Shown: positions 1 through 9,727 of the stretch, one piece after another | How the letters are laid out: each line of letters begins with the position of its first letter | Numbering within the stretch: the first letter of the stretch is position 1 | Assembly (NCBI GenBank): GCA_964627045.1 | Contig: CAZVIK010000023.1 | Location: forward strand, 1 to 31,769 | Reading direction: 5' to 3' | From: CAZVIK01 sp964627045 | GTDB lineage: Bacteria > Acidobacteriota > Terriglobia > Bryobacterales > Bryobacteraceae | Length of the DNA: 31,769 nucleotides | Translations under genes and position numbers: made by a program | The notes under the pieces: generated by a model | Seen by the model: the letters and a program-made list of their open reading frames with translations, nothing else | Databases searched by the model: none | What the model was told of the DNA's origin: nothing

Positions 1-55
1 CCCCCCCCCCCCCCCCCCCCCACCACCCTTTCCCTACACGACGCTCTTCCGATCT
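1..55. other. Sequencing artefact: poly-C run plus Illumina TruSeq adapter
   Basis: Positions 1-21 are an unbroken C run. Positions 28-55 match the 3' part of the TruSeq read-1 adapter, ending in CGCTCTTCCGATCT. None of this is genomic; real sequence starts at about 56. The same adapter, reverse-complemented and followed by a G-rich run, recurs at 17374-17417, so untrimmed reads were built into contig ends. Confidence 0.96.
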
Positions 56-68
56 GGAGAAGCGCGAC

Positions 69-947
69 ATGAAACTACTATGGACCGCGGTAATGGCCGG
101 GGCGTTGGAGTGTTGCCTCCTGCCTCGCCCCTCATTTTCGCAGCAGCACACCGGGGAGGCGTCCAGTACGGCCATCGTCGCCGTGGCGGGCGGCAAACCG
201 ATCACACTCACCAAGTCCTCCCGCGAAGCCGTGGAGAACTACTTCTATGCCAGGAACCGCCGTGCGCCCGATGCTGTGGCCGACCGCGAGGGGTTGGTGC
301 AGGCCGAACTGGCGTGGCAGTGTGCGCAACTGAACCAAAAGGTGTCCACCATCGCGGAGGACTTGGCGAAAGCGCGGTTTGCGGTCACCGTTTCCGAAGA
401 GGAGATGCGGAGCGTAGCACAGGCCAGGCTCGGCCAAGTAGACCCGGAAGCTGAAGCGGGCAGGATGCGCGCGGCCAACGCGCCCATCGCGGCGGCGCTG
501 GAGGAGGTCTACGACCGAGGCACGAATCCCGAGGAAGTCTACCAGTCCACCGTGCGGCAGCTCGGCCTCACGGAGGAGGCCTGGCGAATTCACGTTTACC
601 TGGGCCGCGAACCCGCCTATCGGGCACGCCTTCGGCAGGCGGCCTCAGTGACAGGAACCGCGCTTGCCGCGAGCATCCGGGACACCCGTGCCGCGGTGGA
701 GAACCGGAAGCTCCATGCTGCGGTGGACCGGGAAATCGGCCTGAAAAACCCCGCATTCCTGGCGGATCTCAGACTCCTCGAAGAGGGGGGCGCGCCATTC
801 GCTGGGCCGGCCGTGGGCGACGCCTATGCCCGCGTAGGGCGGGCGAGAGCCGCGTGGTGGGCCGGCTTCTACGCCTCACTGAAGGTGAAGATCCTGGAAG
901 CCGGCTTGAAGTCGTCGTGCACGATACAGCCGCCGCGTTGGCAGTAA
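69..947 (+). CDS. Hypothetical exported protein, faintly SurA-like
   Basis: A 292-residue protein with a hydrophobic N-terminus (about residues 3-24, charged start then AVMAGALECCLL) that looks like a signal peptide, so it is probably periplasmic. The rest is Ala/Glu/Arg-rich and predicted mostly helical. An early segment VAVAGGKPITL followed by long helices resembles the start of SurA/PpiC-type chaperones, but I see no PPIase domain and do not assign a function. GGAGA at 56-60 lies 8 nt before the ATG and is a plausible ribosome-binding site. It directly follows the adapter junction, so upstream promoter and operon context are lost. The gene converges with ribF; the 128 bp between them show nothing obvious. 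Confidence 0.6.
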   Translation: MKLLWTAVMAGALECCLLPRPSFSQQHTGEASSTAIVAVAGGKPITLTKSSREAVENYFYARNRRAPDAVADREGLVQAELAWQCAQLNQKVSTIAEDLAKARFAVTVSEEEMRSVAQARLGQVDPEAEAGRMRAANAPIAAALEEVYDRGTNPEEVYQSTVRQLGLTEEAWRIHVYLGREPAYRARLRQAASVTGTALAASIRDTRAAVENRKLHAAVDREIGLKNPAFLADLRLLEEGGAPFAGPAVGDAYARVGRARAAWWAGFYASLKVKILEAGLKSSCTIQPPRWQ

Positions 948-1075
948 GAAGCGTCGCGGTCCCTGTCTGGGGTGCGTAACAACGTCGCTGAGAATTGCGC
1001 TGCACGTCATCTTACCCAACGGCAACGCGGGCCGGAGCGGCGTTATCTTCACCGCAACGCTCGCGGGCTCGTGAA

Positions 1076-2047
1076 TCAATCAACGGAGAAACAACTCACG
1101 CGCGCGGCGCGGCGGAAGAACGCTTGTGCGCGGGCGACGTCGCGCAGGATCTGTGACTTCAGGCTTTCGGCCGATGGGAACGCGCGCTCCTCGCGCACGC
1201 GCCGCAGGAAATCGACGCGGATCCGGCGCGGCGTCTCCCCGTTGAGAGGCGCGAGCAGGTAGGTCTCGATGGTGAGGCTCTCGCCCTGGAACGTCGGCCG
1301 GAAGCCGATGTTGGTGACCGAGGGCCAGCGGCGCCCGTCGTCCAGATCCAGGACGCCGGTGATGTAGACGCCGCGCGCGGGCAGCACCTCGGCGCCGGTT
1401 TTCAGATTCAGCGTTGGCACCGTCTGCTTGGAACCGATCCCGAAGCCGGATACGACCTCGCCCGAAAGCCCGTAGGGGCGCGCCAGCAGGCGGGCGGCTC
1501 GCGACACGTGGCCCGCCTCGATCCACCTTCGCACGGCGCTGCTGCTGATGGGCCAGCCGCGCAGTCGCACCGAAGGGACCACGGTGGCATCAAAGCCGAA
1601 GCGGCGGCCAAGCGCCGCGAGCACCGCCGGATCGCCGCTCTGCCGGTAGCCGAAACGGAAGTTCCCGCCCACCAGCACGGCGCGCGCGCCCAGGCGGGCG
1701 GCCACCAGACGCCCGAGGAATTCTTCGGGCGTGAGGTGCGAGAAGGCCTCGGTGAACGGCAGGATCAACACCTGTTCGATGCCCTCGGCGGCCATCCACG
1801 CCACCCGCTCCTCCGGAGTGGAGAGCAGGTGCGGCGCGCGCTCGGGAGCCACCACGCGAGCCGGGTGCGGATGGAAGGTCATGGCCGAGGCGCGCCAGCC
1901 GCGCTCCCGCGCCAGCGCGACCACCTGGCGGAAGATCTGCCGGTGGCCCAGGTGCACGCCGTCGAAGTTGCCGATGGATAGCGCGCAAGGGCCGAACCCG
2001 GCGGGGATCTCTTCGAGGCTGCGGAACACGCGCGGCGCGGCGGGCAT
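1076..2047 (-). CDS. ribF: Bifunctional riboflavin kinase / FAD synthetase
   Basis: A 323-residue cytoplasmic enzyme, typical length for RibF, converting riboflavin to FMN and then FAD. The N-terminal adenylyltransferase domain shows the nucleotidyltransferase motif GNFDGVHLGH at residues 26-35. The C-terminal riboflavin kinase domain (from about residue 185) shows VPTLNLKT, a GVYITGV strand and NIGFRPTF, matching the family pattern PTxN...GVY...NIGxRPTF. The ATG begins one base before the stop codon of the upstream metallo-hydrolase (2048-2869), so the two are almost certainly cotranscribed and probably translationally coupled. Product identity is clear from the motifs. Confidence 0.95.
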   Translation of the reverse strand: MPAAPRVFRSLEEIPAGFGPCALSIGNFDGVHLGHRQIFRQVVALARERGWRASAMTFHPHPARVVAPERAPHLLSTPEERVAWMAAEGIEQVLILPFTEAFSHLTPEEFLGRLVAARLGARAVLVGGNFRFGYRQSGDPAVLAALGRRFGFDATVVPSVRLRGWPISSSAVRRWIEAGHVSRAARLLARPYGLSGEVVSGFGIGSKQTVPTLNLKTGAEVLPARGVYITGVLDLDDGRRWPSVTNIGFRPTFQGESLTIETYLLAPLNGETPRRIRVDFLRRVREERAFPSAESLKSQILRDVARAQAFFRRAARVSCFSVD

Positions 2048-2869
2048 CTAGCGGGCCCCCTCCACATCGATTTCGAGCGTGTCGTAGGCCAGGCGGATGT
2101 GCGGCGGCAGCGTGCGTTCGGTGGCCTCGTGGCCAAGGTCGTGGCACATGTGCGTGAAGAAGGTGCGCCGGGGCGCGAGTTCCGCCACCAGTTCCAAGGC
2201 GCGTTCGAGCGTGGTGTGCGTGGGGTGCGGGCGGTGGCGCAAGGCGTCCAAAAACAGCACGTCCAGGCCGCGCAACTTTTCCATCGACTCCGGCGGGATG
2301 TCGCTGTGGTCGGTGAGATACGCCGCCGCGCCGAAACGGTAGCCGTAGATCTGCATACTGCCGTGCCAAAGCGGGATCGGCGTCACCCTGAGGCCGAACA
2401 GGTCGAAGGGATCGCCGTCTACGGACCGGATTTCGAGCTTCGGCGTGGAGGACTCTTTCTCCTCGCCGTCGAAGGCGTAGCAGAAACAGCGTCGGATGGC
2501 GGCTTCGGTTTCGGCCGAGGCGTAGACCGGAATCGTCACCTTGCGGATCATGTTGATGGGGCGCACGTCGTCCAGTCCCAACAGGTGGTCGGCGTGGCCG
2601 TGCGTGAACAGGATGGCGTCCAGCGTTTCGATGCCCGCGCGCAGGGCCTGGGAGCGGAAATCCGGCGTGGTGTCGACGATGACGTTGCGCCCGGCGTATT
2701 GCAGCAGGATGGACGGGCGCATGCGCCGGTCGCGTGGATCGCGTGAGCGGCACACCGCGCAGCGGCAGCCGACCATGGGAATCCCCACGCTGGTGCCGGA
2801 CCCAAGCACCACGATGCGCAGGGCCGCCCGGACGGGCGATGTGATGGCGTCTCCCATGGAAGATTCCAT
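2048..2869 (-). CDS. MBL-fold metal-dependent hydrolase, PhnP-like
   Basis: A 273-residue metallo-beta-lactamase-fold protein. It has the zinc-binding motif THGHADH (HxHxDH) after a strand ending LDAILF, a cysteine-rich GCRCAVC segment near residue 35, and a later THMCHDL histidine motif. This arrangement matches the PhnP/COG1235 group, whose characterised member is phosphoribosyl 1,2-cyclic phosphate phosphodiesterase. No other phn genes are visible, so the phosphonate role is not supported here and the substrate is unknown. Two in-frame ATGs (2869 and 2857) are possible; I use the outer one. It abuts ribF immediately downstream, indicating an operon. Confidence 0.85.
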   Translation of the reverse strand: MESSMGDAITSPVRAALRIVVLGSGTSVGIPMVGCRCAVCRSRDPRDRRMRPSILLQYAGRNVIVDTTPDFRSQALRAGIETLDAILFTHGHADHLLGLDDVRPINMIRKVTIPVYASAETEAAIRRCFCYAFDGEEKESSTPKLEIRSVDGDPFDLFGLRVTPIPLWHGSMQIYGYRFGAAAYLTDHSDIPPESMEKLRGLDVLFLDALRHRPHPTHTTLERALELVAELAPRRTFFTHMCHDLGHEATERTLPPHIRLAYDTLEIDVEGAR

Positions 2870-2924
2870 TTTAGCGTGCGGCTTCCGTGCGCCACCCCGG
2901 CCGGCGCGGGCCGCTTACGCCCTG

Positions 2925-2933
2925 TGACAGAAT
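2925..2933 (+). promoter_or_regulatory. Extended -10 box (TGA-CAGAAT) of the methyltransferase gene
   Basis: TGA followed by CAGAAT ends 6 nt before the ATG at 2940. Transcription starting 6-7 nt after the -10 would begin at the start codon, so the mRNA may be leaderless. No Shine-Dalgarno sequence or -35 box is visible. Confidence 0.4.
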
Positions 2934-2939
2934 GGCCTC

Positions 2940-4385
2940 ATGCCGCCGGGCGATCAGGACGACCGAGAGCGCTACTCCGAGGTGGTGCGCCAACAGGCGG
3001 CCTATCTTTCGCGGCAGGGCTGGTATCACAGCATCGAACTCCCCGGCGGGACGGTGATTCCGGGNNNNNNNNNNGGTCTGATTCCGGTGGAGTCGCTGCG
3101 GCGGCGGCTGGCGGCGGTTCCGATTCCCGCGCGGCTGGACGGCAAGCGCGTCCTGGACGTGGGCGCCTGGACCGGCTGGTGCAGCTTCGAAATGGAGCGC
3201 CGCGGCGCCGAGGTGCTGGCCGTCGATTACAAGCCGATCGACGAGTTCTTCACCGCGCGCGGGTTGCTCGGCTCAAACGTGGATTTCAAGGCGCTGGATG
3301 TGGCCGAGTTATCACCCGATACGGTGGGGCGGTTCGACTATGTGTTGTTCCTGGGCGTGCTCTACCACCTGCGTGACCCGCTGGTGGCCCTCGAAAAGAT
3401 CTGCGCCATCACCCGCGAGACGGCGTTCGTGGAGTCGTATGTGATCGCCGACCCCGCGCCGGTGGCCGCTGGCGCGCCGCCGCGCTGCTTCGTCGAGTTT
3501 TTCGAAACCGATCAACTGGGCGGGCAGATCGACAACTGGTTCGCGCCGACGGTGGCGTGCCTGCTGGCGATGTGCCGCTCGGCGGGATTCGCGCGCGTGG
3601 AACTGGCATACGTGGAGGACGGGCGCGCCGGGGTGGTGTGCCACCGGCACTGGGCCGGCGAGGAGCCGGCGGCGGGCGTGCCCGCGCCGTGGATCAATTC
3701 CGCCGTGAACAACCGCACCAGCGACATCTACTTCCACCCGAACAAAGACGAGTACATCTGCCTGTACTTCCAGTCCCCGCAGGAGGGTCTCACGAAGGAA
3801 TGCCTGCGCGTGGAGGTGGACGGTTACGGCGCGCCGTCATTGGTGGTGGCCAGCCTGGGACGCCAGGGCTGGCAAGCCAACCTGCGCGTGCCTCCGGGCC
3901 TCGCCATGGGTCCGCACGAAGTGAGACTGCGCACGGCAGGGAGCCCGCTCAGTAACGCCTTCGAGATCGTGATGGCGCCGGCGTCGCAGGACGCCGCCGC
4001 CGTGCCGGAGCCGGTGTTTCAGGGCTTGGACGAGCCCACCGGGCCGCCGCCCGAACTCTACGAGGCCGAGAGCAGCGTCACGCAGAGCAACGTGTTCGGC
4101 GGGTACCGCGACGAACGGCTGTGCTGCCGCTTTCGTTCGCCGGAGACCGGGCTCACGCGCGCCGATGTGCTGGTAGAGGTGGACGGCGCGCCTCTCGCGG
4201 TGCGCTTTCTGACCGACCTTGGAAGCGGCGCGTGGCAAGCGAGTTCCGAGTTGCCGCGCAGCCTGGCACGGGGCGGCCACGGCGTGCGCGTGCGCACGGC
4301 ACACAGCGGGTTCAGTGAGGCGAGGGAGATTCGGGTCGAACTCGAGGATCGGCCCGGGAGGCCGCCTGGCGATGCGAGCGTCTGA
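2940..4385 (+). CDS. CmoB-like SAM methyltransferase with two C-terminal beta-sandwich-like repeats
   Basis: Encodes 481 residues including four unknown ones at an N gap. Residues 1-245 form a class I methyltransferase of the CmoB/DUF1698 type: WYHSIELPGG near residues 28-37, the SAM motif VLDVGAWTGW at 71-80, and FLGVLYHLRDP, the family's characteristic motif IV region. The C-terminal 230 residues hold two related units (about 251-345 and 371-470), each with EGLT/TGLT, a VEVDG strand, a GWQANL/AWQAS strand and RLRTA/RVRTA, so an internal duplication of an Ig/TIG-like domain is inferred. The target is unknown; CmoB itself modifies tRNA, but this longer protein need not. No signal peptide is seen. 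It lies divergently from the ribF operon. Confidence 0.8.
   Translation: MPPGDQDDRERYSEVVRQQAAYLSRQGWYHSIELPGGTVIPXXXXGLIPVESLRRRLAAVPIPARLDGKRVLDVGAWTGWCSFEMERRGAEVLAVDYKPIDEFFTARGLLGSNVDFKALDVAELSPDTVGRFDYVLFLGVLYHLRDPLVALEKICAITRETAFVESYVIADPAPVAAGAPPRCFVEFFETDQLGGQIDNWFAPTVACLLAMCRSAGFARVELAYVEDGRAGVVCHRHWAGEEPAAGVPAPWINSAVNNRTSDIYFHPNKDEYICLYFQSPQEGLTKECLRVEVDGYGAPSLVVASLGRQGWQANLRVPPGLAMGPHEVRLRTAGSPLSNAFEIVMAPASQDAAAVPEPVFQGLDEPTGPPPELYEAESSVTQSNVFGGYRDERLCCRFRSPETGLTRADVLVEVDGAPLAVRFLTDLGSGAWQASSELPRSLARGGHGVRVRTAHSGFSEAREIRVELEDRPGRPPGDASV
3065..3074. other. Assembly gap (10 N) inside the methyltransferase gene
   Basis: A run of ten N, flanked by the 9-bp direct repeat TGATTCCGG (3055-3063 and 3079-3087). 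The reading frame continues across it. Joining the sides with a 2-base GG overlap gives VIPGLIPV with no missing residues, which fits the family better. Confidence 0.9.
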
Positions 4386-4403
4386 TTGACGGCGCGCCCG
4401 TCG

Positions 4404-4429
4404 TGCTATCCTCGTCTCCAAGAGGGGAG
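4404..4429 (+). promoter_or_regulatory. Extended -10 (TGC-TATCCT) and strong ribosome-binding site of the peroxiredoxin gene
   Basis: TGC plus TATCCT at 4404-4412 would start transcription near 4419. AGAGGGGAG at 4421-4429 is a strong Shine-Dalgarno sequence 9 nt before ATG 4439, which fixes that start rather than an in-frame codon further upstream. Confidence 0.5.
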
Positions 4430-4438
4430 CATCACAAC

Positions 4439-4978
4439 ATGAGATCTTTGCGAAATGTGGGACTGTGTCTGGCCGTCTCGGGGTTGCTGGGACTGTGCGC
4501 CCAGACACCCGCGCCGACGACGCATCTGAAGGTCGGGGACGTGGCGCCGGAGTTTTCCCTGCCCGCCACCTCCGGCGGCAACATCAGCTTGTCGGAATTC
4601 AAGGGCAAGAAGACCGTTGTCCTCGCCTTCTTTCCGGCCGCCTTCACGGGTGGCTGCACTAAGGAAATGACCGCGTACCAGGCCGGCATCTCCAACTTCG
4701 ACACGGTGGACGCACAGGTTTTGGGCGTCAGCACGGACAACCGCGGCTCGCTGCAATACTGGGCCAAAGAGGTTCTGAAGACGTCGTTCCCGTTGCTGAG
4801 CGACTTCCACCGGAAGGTTTCGGCGGCCTATGGCGTGCTCAATACCGAGTCCGGAACGGCGGCGCGAACCACGTTCGTGATCGGTCGCGACGGGCGCATC
4901 GAGCACATCGAAACCGGCGCCGACGCCATCGATCCGAGCGGTGCGGCGAACGCTTGCGCCAGGATCCAGAAAAAGTAA
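4439..4978 (+). CDS. Exported peroxiredoxin (AhpC/TSA, Bcp-like)
   Basis: A 179-residue thioredoxin-fold peroxidase that would reduce hydroperoxides in the periplasm. Residues 1-22 form a signal peptide (MRSLRNVG then a Leu-rich core to LCAQ). The mature part starts with VGDVAPEFSLP and carries the peroxidatic motif PAAFTGGC, with Cys73 as the active-site thiol. The Bcp resolving Cys five residues later is absent (GGCTKEMTAY). The only other mature Cys is Cys173 near the C-terminus, so it is either 1-Cys or uses an atypical resolving Cys. Start chosen by the ribosome-binding site at 4421-4429. Cys20 is not in a good lipobox because Leu precedes it. Confidence 0.88.
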   Translation: MRSLRNVGLCLAVSGLLGLCAQTPAPTTHLKVGDVAPEFSLPATSGGNISLSEFKGKKTVVLAFFPAAFTGGCTKEMTAYQAGISNFDTVDAQVLGVSTDNRGSLQYWAKEVLKTSFPLLSDFHRKVSAAYGVLNTESGTAARTTFVIGRDGRIEHIETGADAIDPSGAANACARIQKK

Positions 4979-5018
4979 TCGCCGGGCGTTCCTAAGTACC
5001 CTATCTATCAAGGCGTTG

Positions 5019-5027
5019 TGGTAGAAT
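5019..5027 (+). promoter_or_regulatory. Extended -10 (TGG-TAGAAT) upstream of gyrA
   Basis: TGG plus TAGAAT predicts a start near 5034 and a leader of about 68 nt before the TTG start. No convincing -35 hexamer is seen 17 bp upstream. Confidence 0.4.
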
Positions 5028-5101
5028 AGGGCTTACGAAAACGGGCCGCGCATTCAGGCGAACAACAGGCGAATAGCGCGGCCGGTTCTCAAGGAGCGAC
5101 C

Positions 5102-7651
<2,550 letters not shown>

Positions 7652-7666
7652 GCCGGCGGCGTCCGA

Positions 7667-7672
7667 TATAAT
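7667..7672 (+). promoter_or_regulatory. Consensus -10 TATAAT positioned for a leaderless larE mRNA
   Basis: A perfect TATAAT ends 7 nt before ATG 7680, so the expected transcription start coincides with the start codon. There is no Shine-Dalgarno sequence between them. No clear -35 box. Confidence 0.55.
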
Positions 7673-7679
7673 TCGAAGT

Positions 7680-8555
7680 ATGGGGACGCTAGTCGCACTG
7701 GGGAGCGCTGCCGCCAATTTCGATCCGGTTTCTTTGGGCGAGAAGCAGGAGAGGGTTTTTCGAATTCTGCGCGAACTGGGCAGGGTGATCGTCGCCTATT
7801 CGGGCGGCACGGATTCGGCCTACCTGGCCTGGGCCGCGGGACAGGCGCTCGGCGCGAACGCCATCGCGGTCACCGCCGACTCGGCGACAGTGCCGGAATC
7901 GCACAAGCGCGACGCCGAGGAGTTTGCGCGGACCTACGGGCTCACGCACGAGTACGTCACCTCCTACGAGTTCGATAATCCGCTGTACTCGGCCAACAAT
8001 CCGGACCGCTGCTTCCACTGCAAGGACGAGTTGTTCGGGCGGCTGGAGGCCTTCGGCCGAGAGCGCGGCATCGAGCACATCGTCTACGGCGTCAACGTGG
8101 ACGACCTCGGCGATTACCGTCCGGGTCAGAACGCCGCCGCCAATCACAACGTGAAGGCGCCGCTGATGGAGGCCGGGCTGCGCAAGGCCGAAATCCGCGA
8201 GCTATCCCGTCTGGCCGGGCTGCCTACCTGGGACCGTCCCGCCGCCGCCTGCCTGGCGTCGCGAATTCCGTATGGAACGCCGGTTACCGTCGAGCGGGTC
8301 AAGACGGTGGAGCGCGGCGAGGAAGCCGTCAAGGCGCTCGGCTTCCGCCAATTCCGCGTGCGCTATCATGGCGAACTGGTTCGCATCGAAGTGGCGCCCG
8401 AGGAGATGCCCAAGGCGCTTAGCTTGGAGATGGCCGGAAAGCTGACCGCGCTGTTCAAGGAACTCGGCTTCAAGTACGTGACGCTGGATCTTCAGGGCTA
8501 CCGCCAGGGTTCGATGAACGAGACGCTCCCGAACCGCAACGCCGGCCGCGCCTGA
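7680..8555 (+). CDS. larE: ATP-dependent sacrificial sulfur transferase, LarE family
   Basis: A 291-residue PP-loop ATPase. In characterised LarE proteins the enzyme adenylylates a pyridinium dinucleotide and donates sulfur from a cysteine to build the nickel-pincer cofactor of lactate racemase-type enzymes. The PP-loop SGGTDS is at residues 41-46. Other family marks are NNPDRCFHCKDELF and PAAACLASRIPYG, in which Cys191 is the expected sulfur-donating or cluster-binding residue. Length is typical. larB, larC and larA are not in this window, so they are presumably elsewhere, or the protein serves another sulfur transfer. It follows gyrA by 28 bp but has its own -10; the PAP2-like gene begins 13 bp downstream. 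Confidence 0.88.
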   Translation: MGTLVALGSAAANFDPVSLGEKQERVFRILRELGRVIVAYSGGTDSAYLAWAAGQALGANAIAVTADSATVPESHKRDAEEFARTYGLTHEYVTSYEFDNPLYSANNPDRCFHCKDELFGRLEAFGRERGIEHIVYGVNVDDLGDYRPGQNAAANHNVKAPLMEAGLRKAEIRELSRLAGLPTWDRPAAACLASRIPYGTPVTVERVKTVERGEEAVKALGFRQFRVRYHGELVRIEVAPEEMPKALSLEMAGKLTALFKELGFKYVTLDLQGYRQGSMNETLPNRNAGRA

Positions 8556-8568
8556 CCGCCGGGACCTT

Positions 8569-9432
8569 GTGCGCGCCGCCCTCTCTCTCCGCCGCTCCGA
8601 GTGGGTGATCGCCGGTTACTTCGTCTACGTCGCGCTGCTCGCACGCCTGCTGCCGGTATCCGCCGAAGTACGTTGGACGACGCTCTGGCTGAACTCGGTC
8701 ATCGTGGCAGCGTTCTTCTTCGCCGCCTGGGTGGACTCGCTGCGGCGGCGCCCGATGCTGGGCGTACTGCGTGATTGGTACCCGATGTTCCTGCTGGTTC
8801 TGGCCTACCGCGAGATGGGCTGGCTGGCCCCCGCCGGGCACACCTATAAACTGGAACGCGGCTGGGTGGTGTGGGACAGGTTCGTGTTGAACGATCTTGG
8901 GGTGAAAGGCGCCATCGAGTTTTTCGGTCCGATCCTGCCCGGCCTGCTCGAAATCTCCTACACGCTGGTTTACGCGATGCCCTTCCTCGCCTTGGGGGCG
9001 ATTTACGCCGGCGGGCGGCGTGATTCGGCCGACCGGTTTCTGTTTCCGTTTTCGGTGGCGGTGCTGTCGGCCTACGCTTTGTTCCCGTTGTTCCCCAGCG
9101 AACCGCCGCGCACGGTGTTTCCTGGCGAGGACTTCCCCTCCTATGTGACGGTCTTCCGCCGTTTCAACTGGTCCATGCTCGGCAACTATGGCATCCACAC
9201 CAGCGTATTCCCGAGCGCACACGTGTCGGGGGCGTTTTCGGCGGCCTTCGCCCTGCGCGTGGTCTTGCCCGGCAACCGTTGGGCGTGGGGCGGAATGCTG
9301 GCACTGGCGGTATCGATCGCCACTGCCACCGTGTACGGCCGGTATCACTATCTGGCGGACGCGATGGCTGGGCTGGCGCTGGCTTTCGCGGCGATGGCCG
9401 TGGCTTCCGTGGCCGATCGGCTCAGGTCTTAG
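8569..9432 (+). CDS. PAP2-superfamily membrane phosphatase / inositolphosphotransferase-like protein
   Basis: A 287-residue integral membrane protein with about six hydrophobic segments. The phosphatase-type motifs are SVFPSAHVSGAF (PSxH-like, near residue 210) and VYGRYHYLADAMAG (SRxxxxxHxxxD-like), which together define the acidic-phosphatase PAP2 fold; the arrangement is closest to the PAP2_3 / Aur1-like subgroup. A lipid phosphate or phospholipid headgroup is the likely substrate but cannot be named. The start is GTG at 8569, 13 bp after larE, with GGGA as a weak ribosome-binding site, so it is probably cotranscribed with larE. Its 3' end overlaps the convergent fmdB-like gene by 11 bp. 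Confidence 0.8.
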   Translation: MRAALSLRRSEWVIAGYFVYVALLARLLPVSAEVRWTTLWLNSVIVAAFFFAAWVDSLRRRPMLGVLRDWYPMFLLVLAYREMGWLAPAGHTYKLERGWVVWDRFVLNDLGVKGAIEFFGPILPGLLEISYTLVYAMPFLALGAIYAGGRRDSADRFLFPFSVAVLSAYALFPLFPSEPPRTVFPGEDFPSYVTVFRRFNWSMLGNYGIHTSVFPSAHVSGAFSAAFALRVVLPGNRWAWGGMLALAVSIATATVYGRYHYLADAMAGLALAFAAMAVASVADRLRS

Positions 9433-9718
9433 CCGGCGCTTTGGATTCGGCGGCGGCCGGCTTGGGCGTTTCCGTCTTTGATTCGGCGGCGGCCGGCTTG
9501 TCGGCGGACTTCTCCGAAGACGCCTTGTGTTTGTCGGGGTGCTTGGCGTAATCCGTGATGTACCAGCCGCTCCCCTTGAACTGGAACGCGGGCGGGGAGA
9601 TGAGGCGCTCCACCTCGCCGCCGCACCGGTCGTGCGTGGTCAAAGGCTCGTCCGACAACCGTTGAAGAACTTCGAAAACACTACCGCACTGCTTGCAGCG
9701 ATACTCGTATAAAGGCAT
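9422..9718 (-). CDS. FmdB-family zinc-ribbon protein with repetitive tail
   Basis: A 98-residue protein beginning MPLYEYRCKQCG, the hallmark of the FmdB regulatory-protein family of single zinc ribbons, and continuing with AFQFKGSGWYITDY. Zinc ligands would be Cys8, Cys11, His29 and Cys32: the second knuckle reads THDRCGG where the family normally has CPxCGG, giving an unusual CCHC set. Residues 65-98 are a low-complexity Ala/Lys/Glu/Pro tail containing the repeated octamer KPAAAESK. Function of the family is poorly known. It starts 9 bp after the stop of the S41 homologue, so the two form an operon. Confidence 0.85.
   Translation of the reverse strand: MPLYEYRCKQCGSVFEVLQRLSDEPLTTHDRCGGEVERLISPPAFQFKGSGWYITDYAKHPDKHKASSEKSADKPAAAESKTETPKPAAAESKAPAKT
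9444..9500 (-). repeat. Two exact 21-bp direct repeats in the fmdB-like tail
   Basis: The same 21 bases, starting GATTCGGCGGCGG on the plus strand, occur at 9444-9464 and 9480-9500, 36 bp apart and in frame, encoding two KPAAAESK units. This suggests recent slippage expansion. Confidence 0.9.
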
Positions 9719-9727
9719 CTGGCTCGT

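Noticed and set aside
2048..2869. Assigning the MBL hydrolase as phnP in a phosphonate operon
   Set aside because: No C-P lyase genes are nearby and the partner is ribF; only fold-level similarity is claimed.
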